From contig NZ_VFRR01000007.1 of NCBI RefSeq assembly GCF_006385675.1, forward strand, positions 1 through 64,000: 64,000 nt of DNA, written 5' to 3'. Under the pieces are notes generated by a model that was not told the origin of the DNA, made no database searches, and saw only the letters and a list, made by a program, of their open reading frames with translations. The DNA comes from Maribrevibacterium harenarium. GTDB lineage: Bacteria > Pseudomonadota > Gammaproteobacteria > Pseudomonadales > Marinomonadaceae. Position 1 is the first letter of the stretch. Each line of letters opens with the position of its first letter. Positions 25,890-35,226 of the stretch are shown in pieces. Both the position numbers and the translations under genes were made by a program.

Positions 25890-26168
25890 TTAGCGCTTGA
25901 TGTCCCGATAAAAGTTTTCATGAGACCCAATCGCTTCAAGATAAATTAGACGCGGCACTTCCTCGATGGTGTAACCAAGCAAATACAATTGGCCTGCACT
26001 GTGGAACTTGTAAACTCGTAAAGAGGCAAGGTCCCCCTTTTTCAATTCACCTAGCTCGGGGGATACACAGATTTCAGCCACTGCTGCGTTCACATCGACA
26101 ATGACATTCGGTTTGAGCTTTTTATAAACTCGGGCAAATCGCCGTGTTTGAAGAACTTGCCAACTCAC
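25890..26168 (-). CDS. RelE/ParE-type toxin of a toxin-antitoxin pair
   Basis: A 92-residue protein with the RelE/ParE superfamily pattern: an N-terminal basic helix (RRFARVYKKL), a middle strand region ending in LRVYKF, and a C-terminal GSHENFYRDIKR. Proteins of this fold cleave mRNA on ribosomes (RelE) or poison gyrase (ParE); the sequence does not decide which. It overlaps the upstream antitoxin gene by 4 bp, the usual antitoxin-first arrangement. It lies beside the decayed inositol region, consistent with an accessory site. Confidence 0.8.
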   Translation of the reverse strand: MSWQVLQTRRFARVYKKLKPNVIVDVNAAVAEICVSPELGELKKGDLASLRVYKFHSAGQLYLLGYTIEEVPRLIYLEAIGSHENFYRDIKR

Positions 26169-26389
26169 TGTTTTGAACCAAGGGTAAACGGTATTGCGTC
26201 TTCTTTCGGCTCTGACATCGACATAAGCGATTCAGCAATAAAATCCGCCGGTAAATCGGGATTATCCAACGCAGCTCGACCTACCTTAGCCCAAAATTCA
26301 AGCTGGCCTTGGACAGTACGAAATTCAGCTTTTGCGGCTGCTCTCGCTTGATTCACCAGTTCATCGTCTAACCTTACAGATACACTCAT
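26165..26389 (-). CDS. ParD-like antitoxin
   Basis: A 74-residue protein starting SVSVRLDDELVNQARAAAK, a ribbon-helix-helix-like DNA-binding start, followed by RTVQGQLEFWAKVGRAALDNP, the signature of the ParD-like antitoxin family. It should neutralise the RelE/ParE-type toxin encoded immediately downstream and repress the pair's promoter. GGAGGTAGAG lies upstream of the ATG. Confidence 0.8.
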   Translation of the reverse strand: MSVSVRLDDELVNQARAAAKAEFRTVQGQLEFWAKVGRAALDNPDLPADFIAESLMSMSEPKEDAIPFTLGSKQ

Positions 26390-26499
26390 ACTCTACCTCC
26401 AACAACTTACCACAATTGTAGTAAATCGACTTTTAGAATGAAAGTAAACCGTCGCCCCGTCTATCTATTTAAATTCCTATCCATTTCAAAAGCCCAGCC

Positions 26500-26550
26500 C
26501 TGTCATCTGCCCGTTATCAAACCGTCACAGCAGCGTCACACTCACACCAT
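26500..26550 (+). promoter_or_regulatory. Tandem Pho boxes upstream of olsF
   Basis: Half-sites CTGTCAT (26500), CCGTTAT (26511), CCGTCAC (26522) and GCGTCAC (26533) repeat every 11 bp with 4-base spacers, and a weaker ACACCAT follows at 26544. This is the layout of two adjacent PhoB sites. A possible -10, TAGGCT (26550-26555), lies ten bases after the fourth half-site, as in PhoB-activated promoters. Confidence 0.8.
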
Positions 26551-26594
26551 AGGCTACGAAATGAACAATTTTGAGTGTCATTCGGAGCCGTATC

Positions 26595-28307
26595 GTGCTG
26601 CAAGTCGAACAGATTATCGCGGATAAATCCCCGCAGTTTTTTCAGAAAAGTCCTCTTATCACTCGCCCAACAGTGAGTGTGCTGAAACGCTTATTCCATG
26701 AAGGTGAAGTGAATCAGTTCTTAGCGCAGCATGGCGATTCTGTGGGCGTGGAGTTTATTGATCGGGTGCTCGATCATTTCAATTTCGGCTATCAGGTTAG
26801 TCAAGTTGACCGGCGCAATATTCCCGCCTCTGGGCGAGTGTTGATTATCGCCAATCACCCTCTTGGAGCATTGGATGGGTTAGCGATTCTACGCTTAATT
26901 AGTGAAATCCGCTCTGATGTGAAGATCGTCGCTAATGATCTTTTGCTAGGGTTTGATGCCCTCAAAAATTTAGTGCTACCGGTGGATAATATCGGCGGCA
27001 AAACCGGCCGTAAGCAGCTCAAGGCCATCATGGATGCACTACATCAAGAGCAGGCCGTGATTATTTTCCCAGCGGGGGAAGTATCGCGCCTGTCACCAAG
27101 CGGTGTAAAAGATTTAAAGTGGAACTCAAGCTATTTAAAGATCGCTCAGAAAACCAATAGTCCACTGCTACCGATTCACATTGGTGGCCGTAACTCTATG
27201 TTGTTTTACACCAGCTCTTGGGTATACCGTCCACTGTCGTCCCTTCAACTAGCTAACGAAATGTTCCGCCAGCGCAACCGTCGCATTCCGATGCAGGTAG
27301 GACAAGCTATCCCGATTCAAGAAATTGCCAAACTGCCGTTGAGCGATAAAGAAAAGAATAAGCTGGTTAAACGCCATTTATACCGGATTGCCAAAGGCAA
27401 AAAGCCACTGTTAAAAACAGAGAAAACCATCTCCCATCCACAAGATAGGCAGCGTCTTAAAGCTGAACTCAAGCAGGCGGAGCACCTCGGCACGACGAAG
27501 GACAACAAGCAGATTTACTTAGCAGATTACGTGCAAGACTCGGTACTGATGCAGGAAATTGGCCGCTTACGCGAAATCGCCTTCCGTAAGGTAGGGGAAG
27601 GTACTGGCGAGCACCGGGATCTGGATAACTATGATCGCTACTACCGCCATTTGGTATTGTGGGACGAAGAAGAACTAGAAGTTGTCGGTGCTTACCGTAT
27701 TGGTGAAGTGGCACGCTATTACAAAGAAAAATCCAATCAGCCAATTTATAGCGCTGAGCTATTCCGCTATAGCTGTGATATGGAGCCTTACTTTGAACAA
27801 GGGATTGAGCTCGGGCGCAGTTTCGTCCAGCCCAAGTACTGGGGTAAACGCAGCCTAGACTACTTGTGGTATGGCATCGGTGCCTACTTACTGAAACACC
27901 CTGAAGTACGTTACATGTTTGGCCCTGTAAGTCTCAGTGGCAACTACCCCACCTTAGCCAAAGATATGATCGTACACTTTTACCGAACCTATTTTGCCGA
28001 CCCAGAGCACTTAGCGCGTTCCTTTACCCCTTACCACATACAGGCGGAGCACCAGAGCCTAATGAGCCAGTTTTTCTCCGGCGAGAATTACGAAGAAGAC
28101 TTTCGTATATTGAAAGAACAGCTCAGTAATTTGGGTGCATCGGTGCCGACACTTTACAAGCAGTACAGCGAAGTATGCGAAGAAGGCGGGGTACGCTTCT
28201 TGGACTTTGGTATCGATGTGGATTTTGGCTATTGTGTTGATGGTCTGGTACTGGTGGATTTAGCAAAACTGACAGACAACAAACGTAAGCGCTATCTCGG
28301 CCAATAA
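26595..28307 (+). CDS. olsF: Bifunctional ornithine lipid synthase (OlsF type)
   Basis: A 570-residue two-domain protein. The N-terminal acyltransferase domain (about residues 30-270) has the NHPLGALDG and FPAGEVSR motifs of PlsC-like enzymes. The C-terminal GNAT/hemolysin-like domain (about 310-565) shows REIAFRKVGEGTG, GAYRIG, ELGRSFV and GPVSLSG. In OlsF the C-terminal part N-acylates ornithine and the N-terminal part adds the second acyl chain, making a phosphorus-free membrane lipid. The GTG at 26595 is used because CGGAG lies seven bases upstream and it follows the predicted PhoB promoter; TTG at 26571 is an in-frame alternative. Pho boxes upstream fit induction by phosphate starvation. 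Confidence 0.85.
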   Translation: MLQVEQIIADKSPQFFQKSPLITRPTVSVLKRLFHEGEVNQFLAQHGDSVGVEFIDRVLDHFNFGYQVSQVDRRNIPASGRVLIIANHPLGALDGLAILRLISEIRSDVKIVANDLLLGFDALKNLVLPVDNIGGKTGRKQLKAIMDALHQEQAVIIFPAGEVSRLSPSGVKDLKWNSSYLKIAQKTNSPLLPIHIGGRNSMLFYTSSWVYRPLSSLQLANEMFRQRNRRIPMQVGQAIPIQEIAKLPLSDKEKNKLVKRHLYRIAKGKKPLLKTEKTISHPQDRQRLKAELKQAEHLGTTKDNKQIYLADYVQDSVLMQEIGRLREIAFRKVGEGTGEHRDLDNYDRYYRHLVLWDEEELEVVGAYRIGEVARYYKEKSNQPIYSAELFRYSCDMEPYFEQGIELGRSFVQPKYWGKRSLDYLWYGIGAYLLKHPEVRYMFGPVSLSGNYPTLAKDMIVHFYRTYFADPEHLARSFTPYHIQAEHQSLMSQFFSGENYEEDFRILKEQLSNLGASVPTLYKQYSEVCEEGGVRFLDFGIDVDFGYCVDGLVLVDLAKLTDNKRKRYLGQ

Positions 28308-28485
28308 ATGCACAAAAACTGTCCACAGTAAGCTAACATGGCAAGGATGCGCGTCTAAAGTGAACATTACTGGGGAAAACACGGCTAGTTTTCCCCAGTT
28401 TCATTCCCTTGGCGTGGGATTTGCTTTGTTTATCCAAGTATTTGTGGATTTTCCCGTTATTCCTTGAAGGAAAGTGGAGTTGACG

Positions 28486-28791
28486 ATGATCGAAAAGACC
28501 TATTTGAAAACCAAACCTGAGTGTAAAGTGAAATTTTCCCTACCCGCCGAGTTGGTAGACAATGCCAAACAAGTGGCCCTAGTAGGTGACTTTAACGATT
28601 GGGACGCGGCGGCTAACCCGATGCGCAAACAAAAATCCGGTGTGTTTGCCTCTACCATCAATCTACCGAAAGATAGTGAATTTCAATTTCGCTATGTACT
28701 GGATGGTGAAACTTGGCTAAACGATGATCAAGCGGATGACTACGTAGTAAGCCCAGTCAGTCACGACCAAAACAGCGTCATTCGTCTCTAA
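28486..28791 (+). CDS. Isoamylase early-set (glycogen-binding-like) domain protein
   Basis: A 101-residue protein consisting of one immunoglobulin-like early-set domain of the AMPK/isoamylase type (VALVGDFNDWD near residues 32-42, FQFRYVLDGETWLNDDQADDY near 67-87). Such domains bind alpha-glucans when attached to enzymes; free-standing versions are common in marine bacteria and have no proven role. GTGGAG lies upstream of the ATG at 28486, and a terminator follows at 28821. The neighbours do not point to glycogen metabolism. Confidence 0.78.
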   Translation: MIEKTYLKTKPECKVKFSLPAELVDNAKQVALVGDFNDWDAAANPMRKQKSGVFASTINLPKDSEFQFRYVLDGETWLNDDQADDYVVSPVSHDQNSVIRL

Positions 28792-28820
28792 CTGAGTACG
28801 TCACTCACGTTGCTGCGCTA

Positions 28821-28852
28821 CCTCCGTTGATATCTCAACGGAGGCTTTCTTG
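28821..28852 (+). terminator. Terminator after the early-set gene
   Basis: CCTCCGTTGA (28821-28830) and TCAACGGAGG (28835-28844) form a 10-bp stem followed by CTTTCTT. Confidence 0.75.
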
Positions 28853-28941
28853 TGGCTGTATAGCGCCACCCACAATAGACTAATAACGACATCTTCTTAT
28901 CCAATTTTCCATGTAGATGTTTATTTTTTCTGCAACGCCCC

Positions 28942-29000
28942 TTGGAAAAATGGTTACTCCCTGTCAGAATAGTTTTTATTAAACGCTCATTTAATAAAAA
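28942..29000 (+). promoter_or_regulatory. betB promoter with BetI-like operator
   Basis: A possible promoter is TTGGAA (28942-28947), 17 bases, CAGAAT (28965-28970). Immediately after it, TTTTTATTAAA (28973-28983) and TTTAATAAAAA (28990-29000) are perfect 11-bp inverted repeats around CGCTCA. The expected start of transcription falls inside the palindrome, which suits a TetR-type repressor such as BetI. Confidence 0.6.
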
Positions 29001-29035
29001 GCGTACCGACTTCTACTGACTACATGAGGTGAGTT

Positions 29036-30493
29036 ATGCCCGTACATCAGCAATATATTCATGGCCGCTACCTAGCATCGACTAGCAATGAGACCTTCGA
29101 CACTATCAACCCTGCCACTGGCGAATTACTGGCCACGATCGAAATGGCAGGAGTCAGCGAAGTCGAACAAGCCGTTGCCAGCGCGAAAGCTGGACAAAAA
29201 GTCTGGGCGGCCATGTCTGGCGTGGAGCGTGGTCGCATCCTCAAACGGGCTGCGGATCTACTGCGGGAGCGCAATGACGAATTAGCCATGCTGGAAGTGT
29301 TGGATACCGGCAAGCCACTACAGGAAGCGAACTGTGTCGATATTCAAACTGGTGCAGACGTGATCGAGTATTACGCAGGTCTGGCGGACAAGATTCAAGG
29401 CGACTTCCAAGACTTAAGTGCAGACAACTTTTTCTACAGCCGTCGGGAGCCACTTGGCGTCTGCGCCGGTATCGGCGCTTGGAACTACCCTATCCAGATT
29501 GCTTGTTGGAAATCTGGCCCAGCCTTAGCGGCGGGCAATGCGATGATTTTCAAACCCTCAGAGGAAACGCCACTCACCGCACTCAAGCTCGCAGAAATCT
29601 TCACCGAAGCCGGTCTGCCGGATGGCGTTTTTAACGTGGTACAGGGTGATGGCCGTGTTGGTCAGATGCTTACCGCCCATCCAGACATCGCCAAAGTGAG
29701 TTTCACTGGGGAAGTCGGAACCGGCAAAAAAGTGATGGCCGCGTCTGCTTCGACTTTGAAAGAGGTCACTATGGAACTGGGGGGCAAATCCCCTCTTATC
29801 ATTTTCCCTGATATGCCAGTAGACCAAGCCGTCTCCGGGGCTATGTTGGCCAACTTTTATACCCAAGGGGAAGTTTGTACCAATGGCACTCGCGTGTTTG
29901 TTCATGAAGATATGCTGGAAGCCTTCTGTGCCGAGCTGAAAACACGCACCGAAGCCATAAAGATCGGTGACCCGACACAACTAGACACCCAAATGGGCGC
30001 CTTGATTTCCAAAGGCCATATGGAAAAAGTATTGGGCTACATCGACGCGGCGAAAGCTGCTGGCGCCACCTTATTAACCGGCGGTGAACGTTACACGGAA
30101 AATGGCTGTGAAAATGGCGCTTTTGTACGCCCTACCGTGTTCATTAATTGCACCGATGATATGCCCCAAGTGAGAGAAGAAATCTTTGGCCCAGTGATGT
30201 CGGTACTCAGTTTTAAGGATGAAGACGAAGTCATCACCCGCGCCAATGACACCCACTACGGCCTAGCGGCGGGTGTATTTACCAAAGATATCAGCCGTGC
30301 TCACCGTGTTATCAAACGCTTAGAGGCTGGTATTTGCTGGATCAATGCATGGGGCAACTCCCCAGCGGAAATGCCAGTCGGTGGTTACAAAGAATCCGGT
30401 TTAGGCCGTGAAAACGGCATTGAAACCTTGCGCCAATACACTCAGGTGAAAAGTACCTTTGTGTCATTAGTGGATATCCCAAGTCCATACTAA
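29036..30493 (+). CDS. betB: Betaine aldehyde dehydrogenase
   Basis: Oxidises betaine aldehyde to the osmoprotectant glycine betaine with NAD(P)+. A 485-residue aldehyde dehydrogenase: the cofactor loop FTGEVGTG (about residues 224-231), the general-base glutamate in MELGGKSP (about 246-253) and the catalytic cysteine in [11 protein letters not shown] (near residue 280). AGGTGAG precedes the ATG. It is followed 10 bp later by betA. No betI or choline transporter gene is adjacent, unlike the usual betIBA order. Confidence 0.95.
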   Translation: MPVHQQYIHGRYLASTSNETFDTINPATGELLATIEMAGVSEVEQAVASAKAGQKVWAAMSGVERGRILKRAADLLRERNDELAMLEVLDTGKPLQEANCVDIQTGADVIEYYAGLADKIQGDFQDLSADNFFYSRREPLGVCAGIGAWNYPIQIACWKSGPALAAGNAMIFKPSEETPLTALKLAEIFTEAGLPDGVFNVVQGDGRVGQMLTAHPDIAKVSFTGEVGTGKKVMAASASTLKEVTMELGGKSPLIIFPDMPVDQAVSGAMLANFYTQGEVCTNGTRVFVHEDMLEAFCAELKTRTEAIKIGDPTQLDTQMGALISKGHMEKVLGYIDAAKAAGATLLTGGERYTENGCENGAFVRPTVFINCTDDMPQVREEIFGPVMSVLSFKDEDEVITRANDTHYGLAAGVFTKDISRAHRVIKRLEAGICWINAWGNSPAEMPVGGYKESGLGRENGIETLRQYTQVKSTFVSLVDIPSPY

Positions 30494-30503
30494 GGAGCGA
30501 GTC

Positions 30504-32168
30504 ATGCAAGAGCATTACGATTACATTATTGTGGGAGCTGGCTCAGCTGGCTGTGTGTTGGCAGATCGCCTTACCGAAAGTGGTGAACACACAGTATTAC
30601 TGGTGGAAAAAGGCGGTTCCGATAGCAGTATTTTCATCCAAATGCCGACGGCCTTATCCTACCCTATGAACACGGAAAAGTACGCTTGGCAATTCCATAC
30701 GGATAAGGAAGGAGGCCTTGATGGCCGGGAGATGCACTGTCCGCGGGGTAAAGTGCTCGGTGGTTCTTCCTCCATTAACGGTATGGTCTATGTACGCGGT
30801 CACGCCTGTGATTTCGACGAATGGGAAGAACAAGGCGCCAAAGGCTGGAATTACCAAAACTGTGTGCCCTACTTTAAACGAGCAGAAAGTTGGTCAGGCG
30901 GCGCCGATGATTACCGTGGTGGAGACGGCCCCCTCGCTACCAATAACGGCAACGACATGCGCTTAAACCCCCTATATCAGGCCTTTATTGATGCGGGGGA
31001 ACAGGCAGGCTACGGCAAGACGGACGACTACAACGGTTACCGTCAAGAAGGCTTTGGCCCCATGCACATGACGGTCAAAAACGGGGTACGTGCGTCAACA
31101 TCGAATGTGTATTTGAAACGCGCCCTAAAACGTAGCAACCTCACTTTGCGAACCCGTGTTCACAGCCGCAAAGTGATTTTGCAAGATCAACGTGCCGTGG
31201 GTTTAGAGTATGAGCACAATGGTGATATCTGTGTTGCTCACGCCAACAAAGAAGTGATCTTGAGTGCTGGCTCAATTGGCTCACCAGTTCTGTTACAACT
31301 TTCCGGCATTGGACCTCGAGAAGTGTTAGAAAAAGCCGGTGTAGAGGTGAAGCAAGAACTTCCAGGGGTGGGTGAAAATCTGCAGGATCACTTGGAAGTA
31401 TACTTCCAATACTGGTGTAAACAGCCGGTGACACTCAACAGCAAGCTTGGTTTGATTAGCAAAGGCTTGATCGGTACGCGCTGGATTCTATTTAAAGATG
31501 GTCTTGGTGCTACTAACCACTTTGAATCTTGTGGCTTTATACGTTCCCGTGCTGGACTCAAGTGGCCCAATATTCAATACCACTTTTTACCTGCTGCCAT
31601 GCGCTACGATGGTCAAGCTGCGGTGGATGGTCATGGTTTTCAGGTACACGTTGGCCCCAATAAACCCGAAAGCCGCGGTAAAGTTTGGATCGAGTCCAGT
31701 GATCCTCATGCCAAGCCACGCATCTTGTTTAACTACTTGTCTACTGAGCAAGACGTACAGGATTGGCGCGATACCATTCGCCTCACCCGAGAGATTTTAC
31801 AGCAACCGGCATTGACCCCATTCCGTGGAGAAGAGATTCAACCGGGGGCATCGGTACAGTCGGACGAAGAAATCGATCGTTGGGTGCGGGAAAATGTGGA
31901 AAGTGCTTATCACCCATCTTGTAGCTGTAAGATGGGGGCCGATGACGACCCAATGGCAGTGCTTGATGAAGAGTGTCAGGTACGCGGCGTACAAGGTTTA
32001 CGCGTCGTGGACTCGTCCATTTTCCCAACCATCACCAATGGCAATCTAAACGCTCCGACCATCATGGTGGCAGAGCGCGCGGCGGATATGATTCTACGCA
32101 AGGCCTTACTACCAGCAGCGAATGTGCCCGTGTGGATTCACCCTAACTACCGCCACCAGCAACGCTAA
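30504..32168 (+). CDS. betA: Choline dehydrogenase
   Basis: A membrane-associated FAD enzyme of the GMC family that oxidises choline to betaine aldehyde. The FAD fold [13 protein letters not shown] is at residues 11-23; GMC signature 1 is around [16 protein letters not shown] (about 90-105) and signature 2 around [18 protein letters not shown] (about 251-268). The active-site histidine region is [10 protein letters not shown], and the C-terminal [13 protein letters not shown] completes it. Length 554 is normal. It is cotranscribed with betB, and a strong terminator follows. Confidence 0.95.
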   Translation: MQEHYDYIIVGAGSAGCVLADRLTESGEHTVLLVEKGGSDSSIFIQMPTALSYPMNTEKYAWQFHTDKEGGLDGREMHCPRGKVLGGSSSINGMVYVRGHACDFDEWEEQGAKGWNYQNCVPYFKRAESWSGGADDYRGGDGPLATNNGNDMRLNPLYQAFIDAGEQAGYGKTDDYNGYRQEGFGPMHMTVKNGVRASTSNVYLKRALKRSNLTLRTRVHSRKVILQDQRAVGLEYEHNGDICVAHANKEVILSAGSIGSPVLLQLSGIGPREVLEKAGVEVKQELPGVGENLQDHLEVYFQYWCKQPVTLNSKLGLISKGLIGTRWILFKDGLGATNHFESCGFIRSRAGLKWPNIQYHFLPAAMRYDGQAAVDGHGFQVHVGPNKPESRGKVWIESSDPHAKPRILFNYLSTEQDVQDWRDTIRLTREILQQPALTPFRGEEIQPGASVQSDEEIDRWVRENVESAYHPSCSCKMGADDDPMAVLDEECQVRGVQGLRVVDSSIFPTITNGNLNAPTIMVAERAADMILRKALLPAANVPVWIHPNYRHQQR

Positions 32169-32196
32169 CCAATCAGTAATAAAGATCTCCACCCTA

Positions 32197-32236
32197 ACAC
32201 CATCAAGAATTGCTTTACACTTGATGGTGTTTTTTT
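32197..32236 (+). terminator. Terminator after betA
   Basis: ACACCATCAAG (32197-32207) pairs with CTTGATGGTGT (32220-32230), followed by seven T. Confidence 0.9.
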
Positions 32237-32258
32237 CTGTTCCAGAAGTGTCATTTAG

Positions 32259-34124
32259 CTAGCTACCAAACTGACGGGGTGGCGAGTTGTATTCATTCCA
32301 AAGGGTTTCAAACGCCGGTGCAGTGACCGCCTTACTATACAAGAAACCTTGACCAATACTCGCGCCCATGGCTTTCAATAAACGTTCCTGCATCTGCGTT
32401 TCAATCCCTTCCGCGATGGGCTCAGCATTGACGGTACGACATAAGCGTAGCGCCATCTCAACTACCGCCTTACAGGTTGGATCTTCATGCGCCTTAGACA
32501 CAAAGGAACGGTCAATCTTGATCTCATCGACCGCTAATTTGGCGATATAAGACAACGAACTCATGCCCGTGCCGAAGTCATCGAGGGACAAACGCAACCC
32601 CATTTGCTTAAAGTTCACCATCGCCGCGGCAATCTTATCCGTCTGTACATGGGTGAGGTTTTCGGTAATCTCCAAGGTCAAATCTTGAGGCCGCACTTGA
32701 TAAGCCCGCAGATAACGCTGGATATAAGCGGCCAAATCCTGATCTACAAAGTTACTGGGAGATAAGTTGATGGACAAACGCATATGGAGATTAATGCGGT
32801 TCCACTTGGCAAGCTGAATAATCCCTTCACGCAGTACATAGCGTGCCAGCTGAGATACCATCTCGCTCTGCTCCACCATATCGATAAAGGTGTTGGGGTA
32901 TAAAATCCCCCGTTCCGGGTGGTGCCAGCGAATTAGCACTTCGGCACCGATAATACGCTGAGTGTTTAAATCTAATTGTGGCTGATAATAGAGCTGTATT
33001 TGCTGCTTTTGCAGTGCTTGGGAAAATTCCGCCCGTAACGCTGCCCGCTGTTGCATGGGGCCGTCCAGTGTTGCGCTTGCCATTTCCCAACCATTACGAG
33101 CGACTTTGGCAGCGCGCATGGCCTGATCCGCTTGCAGGAGTAACGTATCTTTATCTTTTGCATGGGCCGGGTAAAGTGCTACCCCAACACTGATGCTCGC
33201 ATAGGCGGAATGATCCGCTAAGGTGATTACGGTTTTGGCACAGGCCACCAAACGACGGGCCAATTGCTTCGCCAAGCTATCAATCTGATCGCCGCTAATC
33301 CACACTAAAAATTCGTCACCACCGAGTCGCCCAACGGTCGCGCCATCGGGGAGCTGAGTGCAAATTAAGCCACTCACTTCACGCAGCATCAAGTCACCGA
33401 CGGTGTGGCCGTAGGTGTCATTCACTTCTTTGAAGTTATCGATATCAATAAGAAACAGGGCTCCCTCTTCCGTGCTGTTTGAAGATTGCCAAAACGTTAT
33501 GTCTTCTCTTACTCGCTCAGTGATGGCAAAGCGATTTAACACGCCGGTCAGCCCATCTTGGGTAGCTAACCGGTAGAGGAAATTTTCCTGCTCTTCATTA
33601 CGTTGGCGAATCTTCTGGGCCAAATACAGTGACAAGCTGACCACCAAAGCGAGCACCAACAATGAGACAGGAATCACCACTAACAAGGCATCCACCGACA
33701 ACATGGTATGTTGTGGCTGATGCATCAACACTTGGTAACGATGACCGTTGTAACTGACCTGATGGAGTAGTTGCCCCGCTTGGGGTTGGAACAGCTGTTT
33801 CCAATCGAAGTTAGCCGGGACTTCAGATAAGCTGGAAGAATAAAGATAATCGCCAACTTGCAACGCTATAATCTCTGGCGCTGCCTGCTGGAGATAGGTA
33901 TTCGCGATGGATTTAGCCCCAGTGTCTGTTTGTCCGAGAACAACTTGAAGCGTATCAAAATGCTGTTGCAAAAAAGCTTGGTCATGCTCGAGATTCACTC
34001 GATACAAAGTCGATAGATACAGAAAAATATAGATCGCCGAAACCAGTGTGGCGACAGCAAAGCTGGTAAAGAAAATACGCATGCCGAGGGTACGACTTTG
34101 CCCAAGGCGCAATAATTTGTCCAT
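32259..34124 (-). CDS. Membrane-bound GGDEF-EAL cyclic-di-GMP protein
   Basis: A 621-residue protein. Two membrane helices (about residues 13-33 and 145-167) enclose a periplasmic sensor region. The GGDEF domain (about 180-340) has an intact RLGGDEFLVW. The EAL domain (about 360-610) reads EVLIRWHH in place of the canonical EAL but keeps the other catalytic-site motifs: DDFGTGMSSL, DEIKIDRSFV and AEGIET. Both cyclase and phosphodiesterase activity are therefore possible; Val for Ala in the EAL motif is common and tolerated. It converges on betA and has no partner genes. Confidence 0.92.
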   Translation of the reverse strand: MDKLLRLGQSRTLGMRIFFTSFAVATLVSAIYIFLYLSTLYRVNLEHDQAFLQQHFDTLQVVLGQTDTGAKSIANTYLQQAAPEIIALQVGDYLYSSSLSEVPANFDWKQLFQPQAGQLLHQVSYNGHRYQVLMHQPQHTMLSVDALLVVIPVSLLVLALVVSLSLYLAQKIRQRNEEQENFLYRLATQDGLTGVLNRFAITERVREDITFWQSSNSTEEGALFLIDIDNFKEVNDTYGHTVGDLMLREVSGLICTQLPDGATVGRLGGDEFLVWISGDQIDSLAKQLARRLVACAKTVITLADHSAYASISVGVALYPAHAKDKDTLLLQADQAMRAAKVARNGWEMASATLDGPMQQRAALRAEFSQALQKQQIQLYYQPQLDLNTQRIIGAEVLIRWHHPERGILYPNTFIDMVEQSEMVSQLARYVLREGIIQLAKWNRINLHMRLSINLSPSNFVDQDLAAYIQRYLRAYQVRPQDLTLEITENLTHVQTDKIAAAMVNFKQMGLRLSLDDFGTGMSSLSYIAKLAVDEIKIDRSFVSKAHEDPTCKAVVEMALRLCRTVNAEPIAEGIETQMQERLLKAMGASIGQGFLYSKAVTAPAFETLWNEYNSPPRQFGS

Positions 34125-34566
34125 GACTGCCCACTATTATTGTTATAGACGACGAAAACCATGTTGGAGCGGCAGATACTGTACTGGAAAAACCACCACA
34201 ATGTAAAACTAGAGTTCTCCTTAAGATTAAGTAACTTTTAAGAGACCCAAAGATAACAGAAAATAATGCGTTTCCCGTTTTCCAACCAAAAACTCAAAGT
34301 CATTCTGTGAAGCCTAGCCCACAGAGACAGTAGCGGTAGCAATATGTTGTAGATAAATGTGCACAAACACCTCCCCCCTGTAACCCTGTTTATTTTTTAA
34401 CCAAATGACGTAACTTTCCTTTAAGAAATGTAAACAAGGGGGCGTATATCAATAAATCCGTATACCACGCCTTTGACGCTCGGTTCCTCCCTAAACTAGA
34501 CTGATCGGACAGTTTAATTAATAACCTGCAAAACACCTGCCCAAGGCTCGTGGAAAGGAGTGCACC
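34125..34566. other. Intergenic region, 442 bp
   Basis: This lies between the divergent GGDEF-EAL and DnaJ-related genes. No coding sequence is convincing. A plausible plus-strand promoter is TTGACG (34473-34478), 18 bases, TAGACT (34497-34502), about 65 bp before the DnaJ-related start. The rest is AT-rich, with an isolated C/T-rich tract near 34368-34380. No riboswitch or other structured RNA is recognised. Confidence 0.4.
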
Positions 34567-35145
34567 ATGAGAAACCCGCTGATCCCCGCTATTTTGGCGC
34601 TGCTGCGTGAGTACCCTGGCGGCATTTCCGAATTTGATCTGCTCAAACAACTCAAGACCCAACATCCTGAGCTAAAACGTTTGGCTGAGGATTTTAATCT
34701 CGCCCTGTTCCGGCAACACTTTTTGATTATGAATGGGCTCTACCAGTTGCAAGCCAGTCTGTGGCAGGAAGAACAGCTCGGGCTGACAATTTCAGCGTCC
34801 CATATACAGCTAGTACAACGGGCTGATCTGGAGTTACATAACAGTACCGAACTCAATGATAGTGTGGATGCTAAGCTGGCAGCCTATTATTTGGATTGGG
34901 AAGAGTACGTTAAAACCGATGAAGAAGAAGTTGAACGGCTGCTAGACAGCTTTTTCAAAGGCATCGTCAACGCAGACGCCCGTAAGGAAGCGCTAGCCCT
35001 ATTGGGCATTGAAGATAAAGCCCCTTCCAAAGACGAGATCAAACGCCGGTATCGCAAGTTAGCCCATGATGCCCACCCCGACCGTGGCGGCGATAAAGAG
35101 ACCTTTATTTCCCTGCGCCAAGCCTACGAGTGCTTGATTCACTAG
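34567..35145 (+). CDS. DnaJ-related protein with C-terminal J domain
   Basis: A 192-residue protein. An N-terminal DNAJ_related domain (about residues 1-130) has the NPLIPAILALLREYPGGISEFDLL start. It is followed by a C-terminal J domain (about 140-192) with the essential HPD motif in AHPDRGG. The J domain implies stimulation of an Hsp70 (DnaK) ATPase; the N-terminal domain would choose the client, which is unknown. GGAAAGGAG precedes the ATG. The J domain sits at the C-terminus, the reverse of classical DnaJ. Confidence 0.86.
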   Translation: MRNPLIPAILALLREYPGGISEFDLLKQLKTQHPELKRLAEDFNLALFRQHFLIMNGLYQLQASLWQEEQLGLTISASHIQLVQRADLELHNSTELNDSVDAKLAAYYLDWEEYVKTDEEEVERLLDSFFKGIVNADARKEALALLGIEDKAPSKDEIKRRYRKLAHDAHPDRGGDKETFISLRQAYECLIH

Positions 35146-35226
35146 GGAACCTCCGGCTCAGCTGTTACTCTAAGGCACTTAGCTGCCTTAAAGCGTTTTG
35201 TGTCTCCTCTATTGGAAACGAGTAAT

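Noticed and set aside
26561-26626. ATG at 26561 as the olsF start
   Set aside because: It is in a different frame. The GTG at 26595 has a ribosome site seven bases upstream and follows the predicted PhoB promoter.
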